64,000 bases of DNA from contig WNYE01000106.1 of NCBI GenBank assembly GCA_021396245.1, forward strand, positions 1 through 64,000. Direction: 5' to 3'. Below are positions 11,768 through 22,448 of the stretch, piece after piece; position 1 is the first letter of the stretch; each line of letters begins with the position of its first letter. The position numbers and the translations under genes were made by a program. The notes beneath the pieces were generated by a model that saw nothing but the letters and a program-made list of their open reading frames with translations, searched no databases and was not told where the DNA came from. The stretch is from Sporothrix humicola. Its lineage: Eukaryota > Ascomycota > Sordariomycetes > Ophiostomatales > Ophiostomataceae.

Positions 11768-12193
11768 TTACTCCTTGGCAAGGCGCGCCGCCTCGCCAAA
11801 GCGCGTCGCCGCCGCCGTCAGCGCCCGCGGGTCCGCGCCCCGGATCAGGTCCGCCACCTTTTTGCTGGCAGGGTCCGCCTCCTCCGACTCGGCCGTCGCG
11901 CCAGGCTTGCGCGGCGCCACGTTGATCGACGCGCGCTCGCCGTCGGCGAAGAAGAGGAAGGTGGGCATGGCCGACACGGCCCACTCCTGCGCGGCGTCGG
12001 GCACGGTGTCGACGTTGACCTTGGCAAAGGCCAGGCCGCCCTCGACGGCGTTCTCGGCGGCCAGCTTGGCGTACAGCGGGGCAATGGCCTTGCAGGGGCC
12101 GCACCAGTCGGCGTAAAAGTCGGCAATGACGTACTTGTTGTCGGCGAGCAGCTTCTTCAAGTCGGCAAACTTTTCAATGTGGTTGACAGACAT
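11768..12193 (-). CDS. Thioredoxin
   Basis: Thiol-disulfide oxidoreductase of 141 aa, predicted cytosolic. The active site W-C-G-P-C-K has Cys31 and Cys34. It is preceded by V-I-A-D-F-Y-A-D and followed by the cis-Pro motif S-A-M-P-T-F about 45 residues later, as in classical thioredoxins. Compared with the usual ~105-110 aa, it has about 30 extra residues at the C-terminus, rich in Ala and charged residues. The chosen ATG has a CCGCCACCATG context. An in-frame upstream ATG at 12355 would add 54 Ser/Thr/His-rich residues; this looks like leader, though a weak mitochondrial presequence cannot be excluded. No intron seen. Confidence 0.95.
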   Translation of the reverse strand: MSVNHIEKFADLKKLLADNKYVIADFYADWCGPCKAIAPLYAKLAAENAVEGGLAFAKVNVDTVPDAAQEWAVSAMPTFLFFADGERASINVAPRKPGATAESEEADPASKKVADLIRGADPRALTAAATRFGEAARLAKE

Positions 12194-15100
12194 GGTGGCG
12201 GTGGGGGGTGTTGGCTTTGGGATTAATGTGTATCGGTAGTAATCATGTAATGCTCGTGAGATCGTGGAGGTCGTCGAGTTTGTCAAGGTCGAATGTGAAG
12301 GGGTTGAGTCGTGATGGGTCGTGATGTTTGGTTTGGATGTTGGATGTAGTGTCAAACGTCTTTCTCGAATTCAGGGCGGGGTCAGGTCCCTAAATACTGC
12401 CGCTCCTCCAGGCACACCAATCCCCTCCGCCCGCGATTTGATCGATTTGTCAGGCACACTACAGGGCACCAGGAGGCGCTAGCAAAAAAGTTCCCTACAC
12501 GCCAAAGCACCAGACAGCCTGACAGCGAAAACCAATTTGTCACAGAACATTCCGGGCGATGCGCGTCACGCGTGGCAACAAAAACAGCTTTCAAAACAGC
12601 TTTACGAGTCATACCTGAGTAAACAAAATGAGAATAACTCCATACGTTGCAGTTTGATTGTTTTGTTTCGCGAGTTGGTGCGAGCTCGTGCGGCTCTCGT
12701 GCAATTTGTCACCGAGTGTGCTGCAAGTTGTTCACTGCATTCAATAGAAACAAGGCGCATTCCACCTCAGGCCCGCAATCTCGGACCGTGTCCGTTTTGG
12801 CAAGCACTTTACGCGTCCGTCGCTCTTTCCGCCAGGTTAGAGAATCTTGGACATTCTTTTTGACCAGACAGGGAAAGCGCAATGCACGATGGTTTTGGAG
12901 CTGTCGTTCTGGGAAGGCGCAACCGGTTCGGTGGTGCCCATACGACGGTGAGAACGTGAAAGAGAAAAAGTGAAGAAGAGATCAAAACAGACAAATGAGA
13001 CGACGGCTCACATCATACCGTGTTCCGTTGCGAAATACTAAACAGCGATCCCGAAAAAGCGCCTCAGCCTCCACAATGCCGGCCTTTGGTCTCTCAACTG
13101 AAGTAGAGCTCGCAGCTGCCCCGGATATGGCGTCACTGTGCGGCTGCCCCATTGGCTGGGCCAAATGCCCCGACTGCCGCCAGCGGCACAGACGCTAGGA
13201 AGGTGCTTTTTGGTGCGTTTCTGGCGGGCTTTGCTCAGGAAGGTGCTGAGGTGCATTCACTTACACCACAAAGAACAGACGCCATGCGGCAGGAGCAAAC
13301 GGCTGCCGGCTGGCCGTGTTCTTTCCTGTTGCGTTTGTTTGGACGTTGCTATCACCTTGCCGCCTTCAGGCTTCAGGCTTCTGAGCTCCATTGCCCCTCA
13401 ACACAATCCTTGTCAACAACACAATCCACAGCCACACCCATGTTCCGCACCACTTTATCAACGACGCCATGCTGAACCCAAGGCTGAAGAACGGAGGATC
13501 TTATTGGCGGCCTCTGATTTGCTCATTCGTCGGTGTAAGTTGCTCGTTCAGGATTGGTTGCCAACTCGGTTCTTTCGCCCGGTCTTACGTTTGTTTTTTG
13601 TTTTGTTTGCTTTCGATGTCTTCCGTTTATACATCTTTTTTTTTTTTTTTTTTTCATTCACGACAACTAACAAACCGGCGTGCAGGTTGTCCCGGTCACC
13701 TGAGATCCAACAGTTCCTCGACCAAACACCAAACATTCATCGCCCTCGAGTCCCGCTTCATCCAGGCACCGGGCGGCTACCAAGTCTTTTCGCCAGTCGA
13801 GGCTAGCCTTGTCTGTCACGTTTGACGACACGCCAGCCGGGACGGTGTGCGGTGAGCGGTGAGGCTTCGACCGGCGCCTATCTGGCTGTCTTACATGCTG
13901 GCTGTCTTTATCCATCTCAACCTCAACCCGATACACAACTGCACTTTCCTGGCGCTTAGAAGGCCACGCTTTGACTTTTTTTTCTCGACGTTATCCATGT
14001 CAATATCTCCATAATCAAGACAGTTATCTAATTCTCGACTCAAGTCCAACGCACTGACAGATCTGTTTACAGGGTTCTTTTTCGCCCCCATGTCTCCTTG
14101 TGGAGCCCACTTACATACACGCCCTCGACGCCATCCGAGCACATAAATGAATGTGAATTACATTCAATTTTTGTTGGATCCGATGTTGTTAAAGATGGCA
14201 ACACGTCGATCTACAGCTTCACCAGAAACTTGCATTCAGATGTCATTCATGTATGCTGCCATGCATAAAACATTTGGTGGAAGGGAAGATCGAGCGGTCT
14301 GATCGTGCAGGGCTCTTTGTGTAACCTTTTCCTGAACACGACAAGGGAAGGCAAAATCACCACATAAACTCCCATCAAAGGCACACCTCTCTCCTTTGCC
14401 CAGGCACCGTCACGTTGGTAACTATACTAACAAAGAACTGGGACAGGTCTTCATACGAACATGTTGTCAAAGGAGCATACTCATGGGACAAACACGCGAT
14501 GACACGACTAGGTTCTGCTTTGTCCCCGATCGAGGCTCCGCTCACCGCCTTCGCCCCAACGGATATCTAGGAGAGTATCATGTTGCCGCCGTTATCAATT
14601 AGCAACGCCTCTTATAGCCCTCTTTCTTGCTTCTTCTGGCTAACATGTTTTAGACACGAGATTCTTTGGCCATTGTCTTGCTTCCAAGACGCAGAGCTTG
14701 ATACAATGGGGATGTAGTTGGTCTCCGTCGAAACAAGGACCTCGTCAAAGAAGTGGTGAGAACCTGTCCTTTCTTCAATGGTGACCTTTTCAGCCAAATT
14801 TGATCCACACGAGACACCCTGAACATGCTTCAGGCTCGCCCGACGTAGCAGATCCGGCCTCCAGAGTGGAGGGCCCACTTTGTTCTCACGAATCGATGCG
14901 TCTTTGCCTATTCTAAGCCTAAGGTCAAGAGACACTGATACAGGAAGGGTCTTTCACTCCGTGACCGGGAGGCTTCCTTTGCCTTTGTCTCGCCCGGTGA
15001 ATAGGTCTCGAATGTCCCCATTGATATCAAGACAAGCGTCTATGCGTCAAGTGATGGCAGTTCTTTCTCCAGGACTGGATACGAGGCACAGCACGACAGG

Positions 15101-15388
15101 CTCCAAAGAGCGAGGCTAAGGTCGTGTCAAACGAAGAAGATGGCTAGTGCCCAGGAGTTTGTCGCCGTGTTGATGATCTTCAGGGGCGAGGCTATGAAAG
15201 GGCCGGCCCTTTTTTTTTTTACCTTGGGCGGTCCTTTGTTTTCTTGCGGCGTTACTTCCAAGGGCTCTGTTCACCGACTAAGAGCAAACCTCAAACGACG
15301 GACTGAAAGGCCAGGAAGGGCCAATCTCTCAAGATGGCTAGCTCCGTAAGCAGCAACGAGATGGAGAGTCAACATGGATTGGCAAAGG
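12194..15388. other. 3.2-kb gene-free interval
   Basis: No supported gene. It contains a T18 tract near 13637-13655 and a T10 tract near 15211. A minus frame at 14935-14612 (107 aa) has plausible composition but no recognised family, and other frames look like chance. Cryptic transcription cannot be judged. Confidence 0.55.
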
Positions 15389-15398
15389 TATATAAATA
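15389..15398 (+). promoter_or_regulatory. TATA box of the amidoligase-like gene
   Basis: TATATAAATA lies about 100 nt upstream of the ATG at 15491, a normal distance for a regulated fungal promoter. Confidence 0.6.
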
Positions 15399-15490
15399 CG
15401 ACGGTCAAGATGATATGTTCAGGCTCAAGTGAGCTGGAGCACCAACCAACAATATTTTCCAGTTCCGAACCACAACTTTGATTTTTCATC

Positions 15491-16720
15491 ATGACCGACA
15501 CCATCACCGATGCAGTGGCCGGCAGTATGGCCTACACAATGGCCTACGACGTGCCCGAGTCGATCCCCGGATCGATTCCCCGAACCATGCCGGCGGGAAG
15601 ATCGTTTCGCTTTGGCGTCGAGCTGGAGCTGATCCTGGGCAGCAAGGGCAGCAGACCGTTCAAAAACTGGGACGAACTGGCCAAGGATGTCAGCAAAAAG
15701 CTGGATAAGGCCGGCATCAAGAACCATGTCCACAGCAAAAGCAGAGATGAGACATTCGAGGAGTGGTTCCTCATCCGCGAGATTACGATTGATGCCGACG
15801 TTGTCGGCCAGCAGTACAATATGGAGATGCACGGCATGGAGCTTGTCTCGCCCGTCTACGCTGCTGAAGGGGGCTTGTGGGCTGCTGACCTCGATGTCAT
15901 CTTTGCGACATTGCACGCCAATTACACCGTGGCGACATCGGACAAGTGCAGCACGCATGTCCACCTGTCTACAAGTGAGCCTACGCTCGACGCAAACAAT
16001 GCTACGAAGCTCGCCGGGGCGATCCTGTTCTACGAGAACGCCATCGACGCGTTGATGCCCGACAGCCGCACGGCCGGCTCGAACTATTGGGGCTCGTCGA
16101 ACCGCGAGAGCCACATGTTCAGCTGTGGAGGGCTGGCCGGCGAAGCGTGGGACACAGACGAAGCCATTCATGGATATGTCAAGGCCATGGCAAAGGCCAA
16201 AGCTGCCGGCAAGTCTGTGAAGCCGGCCGGCGTCGACGAATTCTGGCCCTCCACGAGTCTGGACACATGCCTCAGCATTGTGCGCGCTTGTCATGAGAGC
16301 AGCAAGTTTGACATGGACGAGGCCATGAACCTGCACTGGGCGGGGACCAGGTATGGCCGGGTTCATGGGAAGAAGGCAGACTTTGTGCACAGCAAGACGT
16401 TCAAGTGGAACTTTGGCAAGCTGTACAGGACGTCGTCGACGTCGACAGGCCACAAGAAGATCAGTGGTCGCGGGTCGGTCGAGTTTCGACAGCCGCCCGG
16501 CAGTCTGGTGGCGCAGGACGCCGTGACGTGGGTTGCGCTGGCTGTGACGTTCTTTGCAGGTGTTGTTTCTGGCAATGGCGATCTGCCGTTTCCCGCGAGG
16601 ACAGGTGCTTCGGTGGCTGACCTGGAATGCCTCGTCGATGAGGGCAGCGCGGTTCTGGGGCTGGGCTATCTCGGCAATCTCAAGGAGCTGCTGAAGCATG
16701 CCAGAACCAAGGCGGCATGA
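15491..16720 (+). CDS. Amidoligase-family (Amidoligase_2) protein
   Basis: A 409-aa, single-exon protein, predicted cytosolic. The start of the domain, F-R-F-G-V-E-L-E-L, carries the paired acidic residues of the glutamine-synthetase/GCS-like amidoligase fold. Further on, C-S-T-H-V-H-L-S gives the conserved His pair, and R-G-S-V-E-F-R-Q-P the late E-x-R. Fungal members are abundant accessory genes of unknown substrate; the family is predicted to form amide or isopeptide bonds using ATP. There is no signal peptide or membrane segment. It stands alone between a long gene-free interval and a convergent beta-galactosidase, so context gives no substrate. TATA-containing promoter suggests conditional expression (inference). 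Confidence 0.85.
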   Translation: MTDTITDAVAGSMAYTMAYDVPESIPGSIPRTMPAGRSFRFGVELELILGSKGSRPFKNWDELAKDVSKKLDKAGIKNHVHSKSRDETFEEWFLIREITIDADVVGQQYNMEMHGMELVSPVYAAEGGLWAADLDVIFATLHANYTVATSDKCSTHVHLSTSEPTLDANNATKLAGAILFYENAIDALMPDSRTAGSNYWGSSNRESHMFSCGGLAGEAWDTDEAIHGYVKAMAKAKAAGKSVKPAGVDEFWPSTSLDTCLSIVRACHESSKFDMDEAMNLHWAGTRYGRVHGKKADFVHSKTFKWNFGKLYRTSSTSTGHKKISGRGSVEFRQPPGSLVAQDAVTWVALAVTFFAGVVSGNGDLPFPARTGASVADLECLVDEGSAVLGLGYLGNLKELLKHARTKAA

Positions 16721-16984
16721 ACGTGGCGATGTCGTGAAGGGTTTTGTTTCATTTTTACTTGCTGCTGTTTGTTTGTGTTTCTTGTCAATGGGCATTTGTT
16801 GTCCAGAGTTTTGATTTTATTTGCAATACTATTGTACTTACCTGAATTGCGTCTTCTTTCTATTTTTGTTCATTCATCATCACTCTGAGATTCAATTGAT
16901 ATATTCACTGTATTTTGGTTTGTAATATGGCAGGCATGCACTGTCAACCCCTCTTCTCATAATTTCTCTTAATCGAAACACCCC

Positions 16985-18973
16985 TCACGGCGCATCTGGA
17001 TCGGGATGGTTTGCCCAGACGCGGTCAGCGATGCCAACGACAGTGAATGCTGTGTTGGTGTTTTTGGCTCCACTGATCTCCGGCTCCAGCTCCATGACTA
17101 CGACTTCGTTTGTCTCGTTGGCGCCGACATGAAGGACAGTGCCCGGCAGATACAGCGACTGCTGCGGACCGACGATCCAGTAGCGGCCCAGGTGGAAGCC
17201 GTTGACCCAGACTGTGCCTTTTGTGCCGGCCGGGATGGACAGGAAGGTGTCGAGACGGGCAACTTCTGGGGAAGACGGAGCGTCCACTGTAAATGTGCCT
17301 TTGTAAAAGACTGGGCCGGCCGAAGTACTGTTGTTGTTTTCGGTGGCTGTCGGCGGCACCTCCAGTGGATGGCTCTTGGAGGTCCATCCGTGGAGGACAG
17401 CTCTGCCTACAGTGACGTCTCCCTTGATGCCCTTGTAGGGGTCCAAGAGCATGTTGACCGTCGTGGCTTCTTGGGAGTAATAGTCGACGCGGCCCAGATT
17501 CTCGACCAACAACTGAAGACGGTCGCCATTCTTGAGGGAGACGGTGACGGTCGTCGGCCGCTCGTAGTTGCTGTCAATGACGCCGACGCGGCGGTTGTTG
17601 ATGTAGACCAGGACGCGGTCTCGGGCACGGTCGCCGGGGCGAAGGATGCCCTGGACAGGCGAGGTGCCGTTGTACGTGTGTTCGTACAGAATGAGACCGT
17701 AGGCTTGGCCGAGCGTCTCCATTGTGACCGGGGATGGTGTCGTCGTCGTGTTGGCTGGAGGGACGTCAAAGAGGGAGGCATACTTTGTCAAACTGACGGC
17801 CGGCAGTGCCATGTGCGGCAGGTTCGCCGGCGGTGTGGGCACAGTCGACCTTTCACTGGCAGGGAGGAGCGCCAGGATGGTCTTCCGCAGCTGCGTGTAC
17901 AAGGCCGTCGTCCGCCCGCTCTCGCCAATGGGCGCCCCATAATCATAACTCGTCGTAAACGTCTCGGTCACATTGTTGTTCCGCCAGAAGCCGCCGTTGC
18001 CCCAGCCGAAATTCGTGCCGCCGTGGACCATGTACAACGAAATGCTGTTGTTGGCGCGGAGGACGTACTCGAGGTCGCGCACAAAGGTGGCCGTCTCCGA
18101 CGCGCTTGCAACGTGGTGCACTTGCCGTTGACCCCACGAGTCGGGCGCCAGCGTGTAGTACTCGCCGTCCAGCAGCGGGCCCTGCATGGAGGCGTCAGTG
18201 ATGTACCGCCGTCGTGCCGCAAAACCGCCCCGCGGATCACCGTCGACAGCGGCCAGCACGCCCGGCACCGACCCGCCGGCCAGCGTCCAGTCCACGCCAC
18301 CGTCGTTTGTATAGAGGGGCACTTCGAAGTTGGCTTTCAAAATGTCGCGGAGGGCGGACGTATAAACGTGGTCTTTCCCGTACGAGCCGTACTCGTTTTC
18401 GACCTGGACCATGATGAGGGACCCGCCGCGGGTGACTTGGGCGTCGTGCAGGTCGGCCGCCAGCTGGGTGAGGTACGACTTGGCCGCCGCCAGAAACGCC
18501 GGGTCGTGGCTTCTCACTTCCTTTAGGGTGGGCACCTGCGTCAGCCACGCCGGAAACCCGCCCCATTCGCGCTCGCCGCAAATGTACGGCCCGGGCCGGA
18601 GGACGACGTACAGGCCGGCCTCCTGTGCTAACTGCATAAAGTGCGCCATGTCGTTGACGCCCGTCCCATTGCCGCCGGCCCATTTTCCCGGCTGCGGCTC
18701 CATCAGGTTCCAGTAGACATAGATGAACACCGTGTTCAAACCCATCGCCCGCACTTTGGCCAGCCGGTCGGCCCAGTACGCGGGCGGCACGCGCTGCGGG
18801 TCGAGTTGGCCGCCGATGATCGTGTAGGGCGATCCATGGAGGAGGAACGAGTTGGCATTGTACGTGAAGGCGGGCGTGGCTGCCGAGGAAGTGGTCGTGG
18901 CGGCAGAGGAGGCCAGTGAAAGAGGCCAGAGACTGGCGCTCACCAGAGAGGTGACAATGGTTGATAGCAGCAT
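16985..18973 (-). CDS. Secreted beta-galactosidase, glycoside hydrolase family 35
   Basis: Hydrolyses terminal beta-galactosyl residues, probably outside the cell: the first ~22 residues form a signal peptide (M-L-L-S-T-I-V then a hydrophobic stretch to A-S-S-A-A). Length is 662 aa. The TIM barrel starts near residue 35 with G-G-Q-L-D-P-Q-R and R-P-G-P-Y-I-C. The acid/base Glu is in V-E-N-E-Y-G (about Glu194) and the nucleophile in D-G-E-Y-Y (about Glu271), followed by S-W-G. C-terminal jelly-roll domains end with N-G-F-H-L-G-R-Y-W. Many well-known fungal GH35 enzymes are about 1000 aa, so this shorter layout resembles the animal/bacterial/plant-type arrangement. Several N-x-S/T sites are present. 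It has no introns. Confidence 0.93.
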   Translation of the reverse strand: MLLSTIVTSLVSASLWPLSLASSAATTTSSAATPAFTYNANSFLLHGSPYTIIGGQLDPQRVPPAYWADRLAKVRAMGLNTVFIYVYWNLMEPQPGKWAGGNGTGVNDMAHFMQLAQEAGLYVVLRPGPYICGEREWGGFPAWLTQVPTLKEVRSHDPAFLAAAKSYLTQLAADLHDAQVTRGGSLIMVQVENEYGSYGKDHVYTSALRDILKANFEVPLYTNDGGVDWTLAGGSVPGVLAAVDGDPRGGFAARRRYITDASMQGPLLDGEYYTLAPDSWGQRQVHHVASASETATFVRDLEYVLRANNSISLYMVHGGTNFGWGNGGFWRNNNVTETFTTSYDYGAPIGESGRTTALYTQLRKTILALLPASERSTVPTPPANLPHMALPAVSLTKYASLFDVPPANTTTTPSPVTMETLGQAYGLILYEHTYNGTSPVQGILRPGDRARDRVLVYINNRRVGVIDSNYERPTTVTVSLKNGDRLQLLVENLGRVDYYSQEATTVNMLLDPYKGIKGDVTVGRAVLHGWTSKSHPLEVPPTATENNNSTSAGPVFYKGTFTVDAPSSPEVARLDTFLSIPAGTKGTVWVNGFHLGRYWIVGPQQSLYLPGTVLHVGANETNEVVVMELEPEISGAKNTNTAFTVVGIADRVWANHPDPDAP

Positions 18974-19508
18974 GGTTACGAGTATGGTCTCCCGACAAAG
19001 GCCAGTAATGGTGTCAAGAACCTTCCATTGTCACCAACTATTGTTAAATCATTGTCAATTGAGATACAATTAAGAGTGACGACAATATCGAATTTTCTTG
19101 GCCCAAAGTCGGGGTATTAGCCGACGGCAGATGGTCATGTTTACGGTTATTGCCCGTGTTGTTCACCCGTTTGATTAATATGACTCCGGGTGGAGTTGCT
19201 AATCTAGAGAACAGGTAAAATACAAGACAAGATAAAATATGAAAATAATTACAAGACAGAACTCCAGTTTGGTTTTGTCCAATAAAGACTACTGACACAC
19301 TTGCAGCTATTACAGCACTTGATATGTCGTATTAAATAATTGTAAAGATACAAAAATTGGGCGAATGGAGGGGAAAAGAATAAAAAGGGTGACAAAAGAA
19401 ACGAATGAGCAGAGAATGATAAACAGACACAGTCTAAAGTAAACACCAGACAAAATGAGAAAAAGAAACACGAAGGAAAAATGAAGAACACCCCATCCCC
19501 CTTCCGCC
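18974..19508. other. Intergenic, AT-rich
   Basis: Upstream of the beta-galactosidase and downstream of the MFS gene, both minus strand. No gene or clear TATA box recognised. Confidence 0.5.
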
Positions 19509-21407
19509 CTACTCCTTCCTTTCAGCGGGCAATGCTGCGCCAGCACTGGCCTCTAGCACCGCCTTTGCCTCTTGCGACGGAAGGTCGTTGAGTTCGGTGT
19601 CGTCGTCGGTGGGGAGGACGCTTTCCTTGGCATTGGCAGGTCCGTCGACAGTAGTGGCCTTCTCCTCGTCTTTCTTGTCTCCCTTCTTCTTCTTGCCCTT
19701 CTTGACGCTCTTCCACTCGAGGGAGGCGGAGCCAAAGACGGTCAACGTCGCCAAGATGAGGGTCAGCAAAAAGACCTTTTGGAGGGCGGCGGCATACGAA
19801 GCGACAATGGCGGCGACCTGAGCGGGCGAGTAGATCTTGGCCATGGTGGCCTGGACGTTGGCGGCGCCCGAGTCAACAACAAACTGGGGGTCGACTCCGG
19901 GTGCTTTGGAGTGCAACTCCTTGACCAGATTCTGGGCGAACAGGTTCTGGGCCACCGACAAAAAGACGGTCCCCGAAATGGTCTGCATAAAGATCATGGC
20001 GGACGTGCCGAGGGCAATGTCGCGGCCCTGGAGGACGGTCTGCGGGACCATGAGGGCCTGCTGGCCGCCGAGGCCGAGGCCAATGCCATAGACGACGAGC
20101 GAGCCGATCCAGTAGCCGGTGGAGGTGTCCACGCTGAACCGGCTGATTAAACCGCACGAAACGCTGGCCAGCACGGTATTGGTCAGCATCAACGGGTTGT
20201 AGTAGCCCATGACGGTCGTCAGGAAGCCCGCCGTGACGGCACACACCGCCGTGGGCACGGTCATGGCCAGGACGTTGACGCCCGACTGCTGGGCCGTGGT
20301 GTTGCGGACGGCCTGGAACCAGACAGGAATGTAGTAGGTCAGGGGATAGAGGAGGCCCATCGTACAAAACATGTAGGCCATGGCGGCGGCCATGCTGCGC
20401 TGTTTTACGAGGCGCAGCGGCAGCGTGGCGGCGTCGCCGGCGTGCAGCTGGACGGCGGCCCAGCCGACGAAGCAGACGCTGAAGACGACCAGCAGCAGAA
20501 TGATGCGCCAGCTGTTCCACGCGTAGGCGGTGCCGCCCCACTCGAGGGCCAGCAGGAGAGAAACAATGCTGGGGATGATCAAGATGGTGCCGACGGCGTC
20601 AAAGCGCCGCAGGATTTGACCAAAACTCATCTCCTTCAGAGACACCTGGGGTGGCGCACCCGCGGGTGTCGCTGCCGGCGGCAGTTTCGGCACGTTCAGG
20701 AACAGCACAATGGCCGGGATGGCCACGCCGGCAATGGGCAGGTTGATCCAGAAGCACCAGCGCCACGACGCATGGTCCGCCAGCGCGCCGCCAATCGTCG
20801 GGCCAATCACCTGCGAGATGCCCATGGCCGCGCCCATGGCGCCCGTAAACACGGGCCTTTTGTGCAGGGGCAAGACCCGCCCAATAATTGTGAGACCGCC
20901 CGAGGCCAGGCCCGCCGACCCGAGACCGGCCAGCGCCCGCCCGACAATCAGCGCCGGCGAGTTGGGCGCCGCCGCACACACCACCGACCCGACCTCAAAG
21001 AGCACGAGCGACGCCAAAAACACCCACTTAATGTTGAACTCGGCGTACATGCGCCCAAACGACAGCTGGAACGACGCCCCCGTCAGCAGGTACGCCGACC
21101 CGTACCAGCCGATCTGGGGGAGGGAGTCGAACTCGACCGTGATCTTGGGGATTGCCGTCGCAATGATCGTCCGGTCCAGGGCGACGCAGAAAATGGCCAG
21201 AAAGATGGCCACCATGACGGTCAGCAGTTTGAGGCCCTGAGGTTGATCGGCGTCGGTGGCGGCTGTTGGCGTGCGCTGGAGGGTGTCGGTGGGTGGTGTC
21301 GGTTGTGCTTCAGCGGGTTCAGTGGCTGCCTCGCTGGTCGTTACAGGCTCTGGCGGCGCTGTGCCGTCGGCGCTGGCCAGTGGCGCGCGGTCTTTTCTGG
21401 AGAACAT
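19509..21407 (-). CDS. MFS multidrug exporter, 14-TM DHA2 type
   Basis: Proton-coupled efflux permease of the plasma membrane, 632 aa from the ATG at 21407. A 65-residue Pro/Thr/Ala-rich cytosolic N-terminus precedes TM1. The DHA2 signature L-D-R-T-I-I-A-T-A-I-P is at the end of TM1, motif A-like sequence follows TM2, and antiporter motif C (I-G-P-T-I-G-G) is in TM5. Further hydrophobic segments give about 14 in all, and the C-terminal tail is Lys/Glu-rich. Close relatives include toxin and drug efflux pumps of fungal metabolite clusters, but no biosynthetic cluster is visible here. An upstream in-frame ATG at 21566 would add 53 residues that look like leader. It is divergent from the Zn2Cys6 gene, which may control it (inference). 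Confidence 0.92.
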   Translation of the reverse strand: MFSRKDRAPLASADGTAPPEPVTTSEAATEPAEAQPTPPTDTLQRTPTAATDADQPQGLKLLTVMVAIFLAIFCVALDRTIIATAIPKITVEFDSLPQIGWYGSAYLLTGASFQLSFGRMYAEFNIKWVFLASLVLFEVGSVVCAAAPNSPALIVGRALAGLGSAGLASGGLTIIGRVLPLHKRPVFTGAMGAAMGISQVIGPTIGGALADHASWRWCFWINLPIAGVAIPAIVLFLNVPKLPPAATPAGAPPQVSLKEMSFGQILRRFDAVGTILIIPSIVSLLLALEWGGTAYAWNSWRIILLLVVFSVCFVGWAAVQLHAGDAATLPLRLVKQRSMAAAMAYMFCTMGLLYPLTYYIPVWFQAVRNTTAQQSGVNVLAMTVPTAVCAVTAGFLTTVMGYYNPLMLTNTVLASVSCGLISRFSVDTSTGYWIGSLVVYGIGLGLGGQQALMVPQTVLQGRDIALGTSAMIFMQTISGTVFLSVAQNLFAQNLVKELHSKAPGVDPQFVVDSGAANVQATMAKIYSPAQVAAIVASYAAALQKVFLLTLILATLTVFGSASLEWKSVKKGKKKKGDKKDEEKATTVDGPANAKESVLPTDDDTELNDLPSQEAKAVLEASAGAALPAERKE

Positions 21408-22161
21408 GGTGGTGGGTGTGATGTGTTGATGTTGATGTATACCAAAAGAAAACAATGTCAAAATGACGTTCAAGTCAACAGAGCCACCTTCTTTAATACA
21501 AACCTCGTTTTCTCGTCGTAATCTACGGCACGCCCGATCAATTCGGACTCCCGCACAGAACAACACTCCGTAGGCATCTTATCCCCGGTAAGGGTGCATT
21601 TCTATTAATCGAGTAACATTATGTGCCCTGAATTTTATTTTGTATTATTTTGCATTGTTCTCCCGTCTTTTCTTCCCTTGTCAACCGTGGACGGCCCCGA
21701 ACGTTGAGGCCGATGCTGTCTCGTGTCTGTAGGGCTTGGTTGCTGTTCGGCCGCTAGCGACTAACACGCAGGATCCACTTTCAGAGACAAGCCTCCAACG
21801 GCAGCGCCCGATTGGCTGGGTTCACACAAAAAAGCAACTCCACATCGGGGTCGGCTACTATCGGAACAGCCGATTGCCCGACCTCTTGACCTCTTTCGAC
21901 ATGCTTCCCCTCGACATCTCACTCTCTGCTCACATCGGTTTCTCCTCCTGCACGATCAAATGCCCGAACAGACTGCCGACCCTGTCCTATCGGGCAAACT
22001 CTAGGCAAAGCTTATTTTTGTCTTGTTAACCTTTTGTCTTTCTGTGGCCTTCTTTTTGGTGTGCCTCTTTCTACGTCATTTGTCCGAAGAGGCTCTTTCG
22101 AGACACACTTCGATTCCATACGGCTTACATCCGTCGACAGCCACAGCCACAGACAACACGC

Positions 22162-22202
<41 letters not shown>

Positions 22203-22448
22203 TGTACGCAACACGCCACGTGTGATAGATTGCCAAGAATTGTTAATGCAGGTTCTTTTAAGTTCTTTTTGAATACAGTCTCGACTCGTCTTACACGCCT
22301 ACTTACATGCCTTCTTACACATCTCCCCACATCTGATCTTTCGTCCTACATCCTGCCTTTCGGACGAGACTACTTACACCATATGAGACCAAGACTTGCA
22401 CCATCGATCTTCGTTGCAATAATTTGAAGAATTATTTTCACAACCAGA
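21408..22448. promoter_or_regulatory. Divergent promoter between MFS exporter and Zn2Cys6 factor
   Basis: A 1.04-kb spacer shared by two outward-facing genes. It contains CT-rich tracts on the regulator side and a (CA)n microsatellite at about 22163-22201. I did not find an unambiguous CGG-N-CCG palindrome that could be named as the factor's own site. Confidence 0.45.
22163..22201. repeat. (CA)n microsatellite
   Basis: About 19 uninterrupted CA/AC dinucleotides in the leader of the Zn2Cys6 gene. Confidence 0.95.

Noticed and set aside
12194..12355. N-terminal extension of thioredoxin from the upstream ATG
   Set aside because: The downstream ATG has an ideal context and begins the normal thioredoxin fold; the extension is low-complexity.
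17006..18526. 506-codon frame antisense to the beta-galactosidase
   Set aside because: Shadow of a GC-rich coding exon; no domain, and the opposite strand is a clear GH35 gene.
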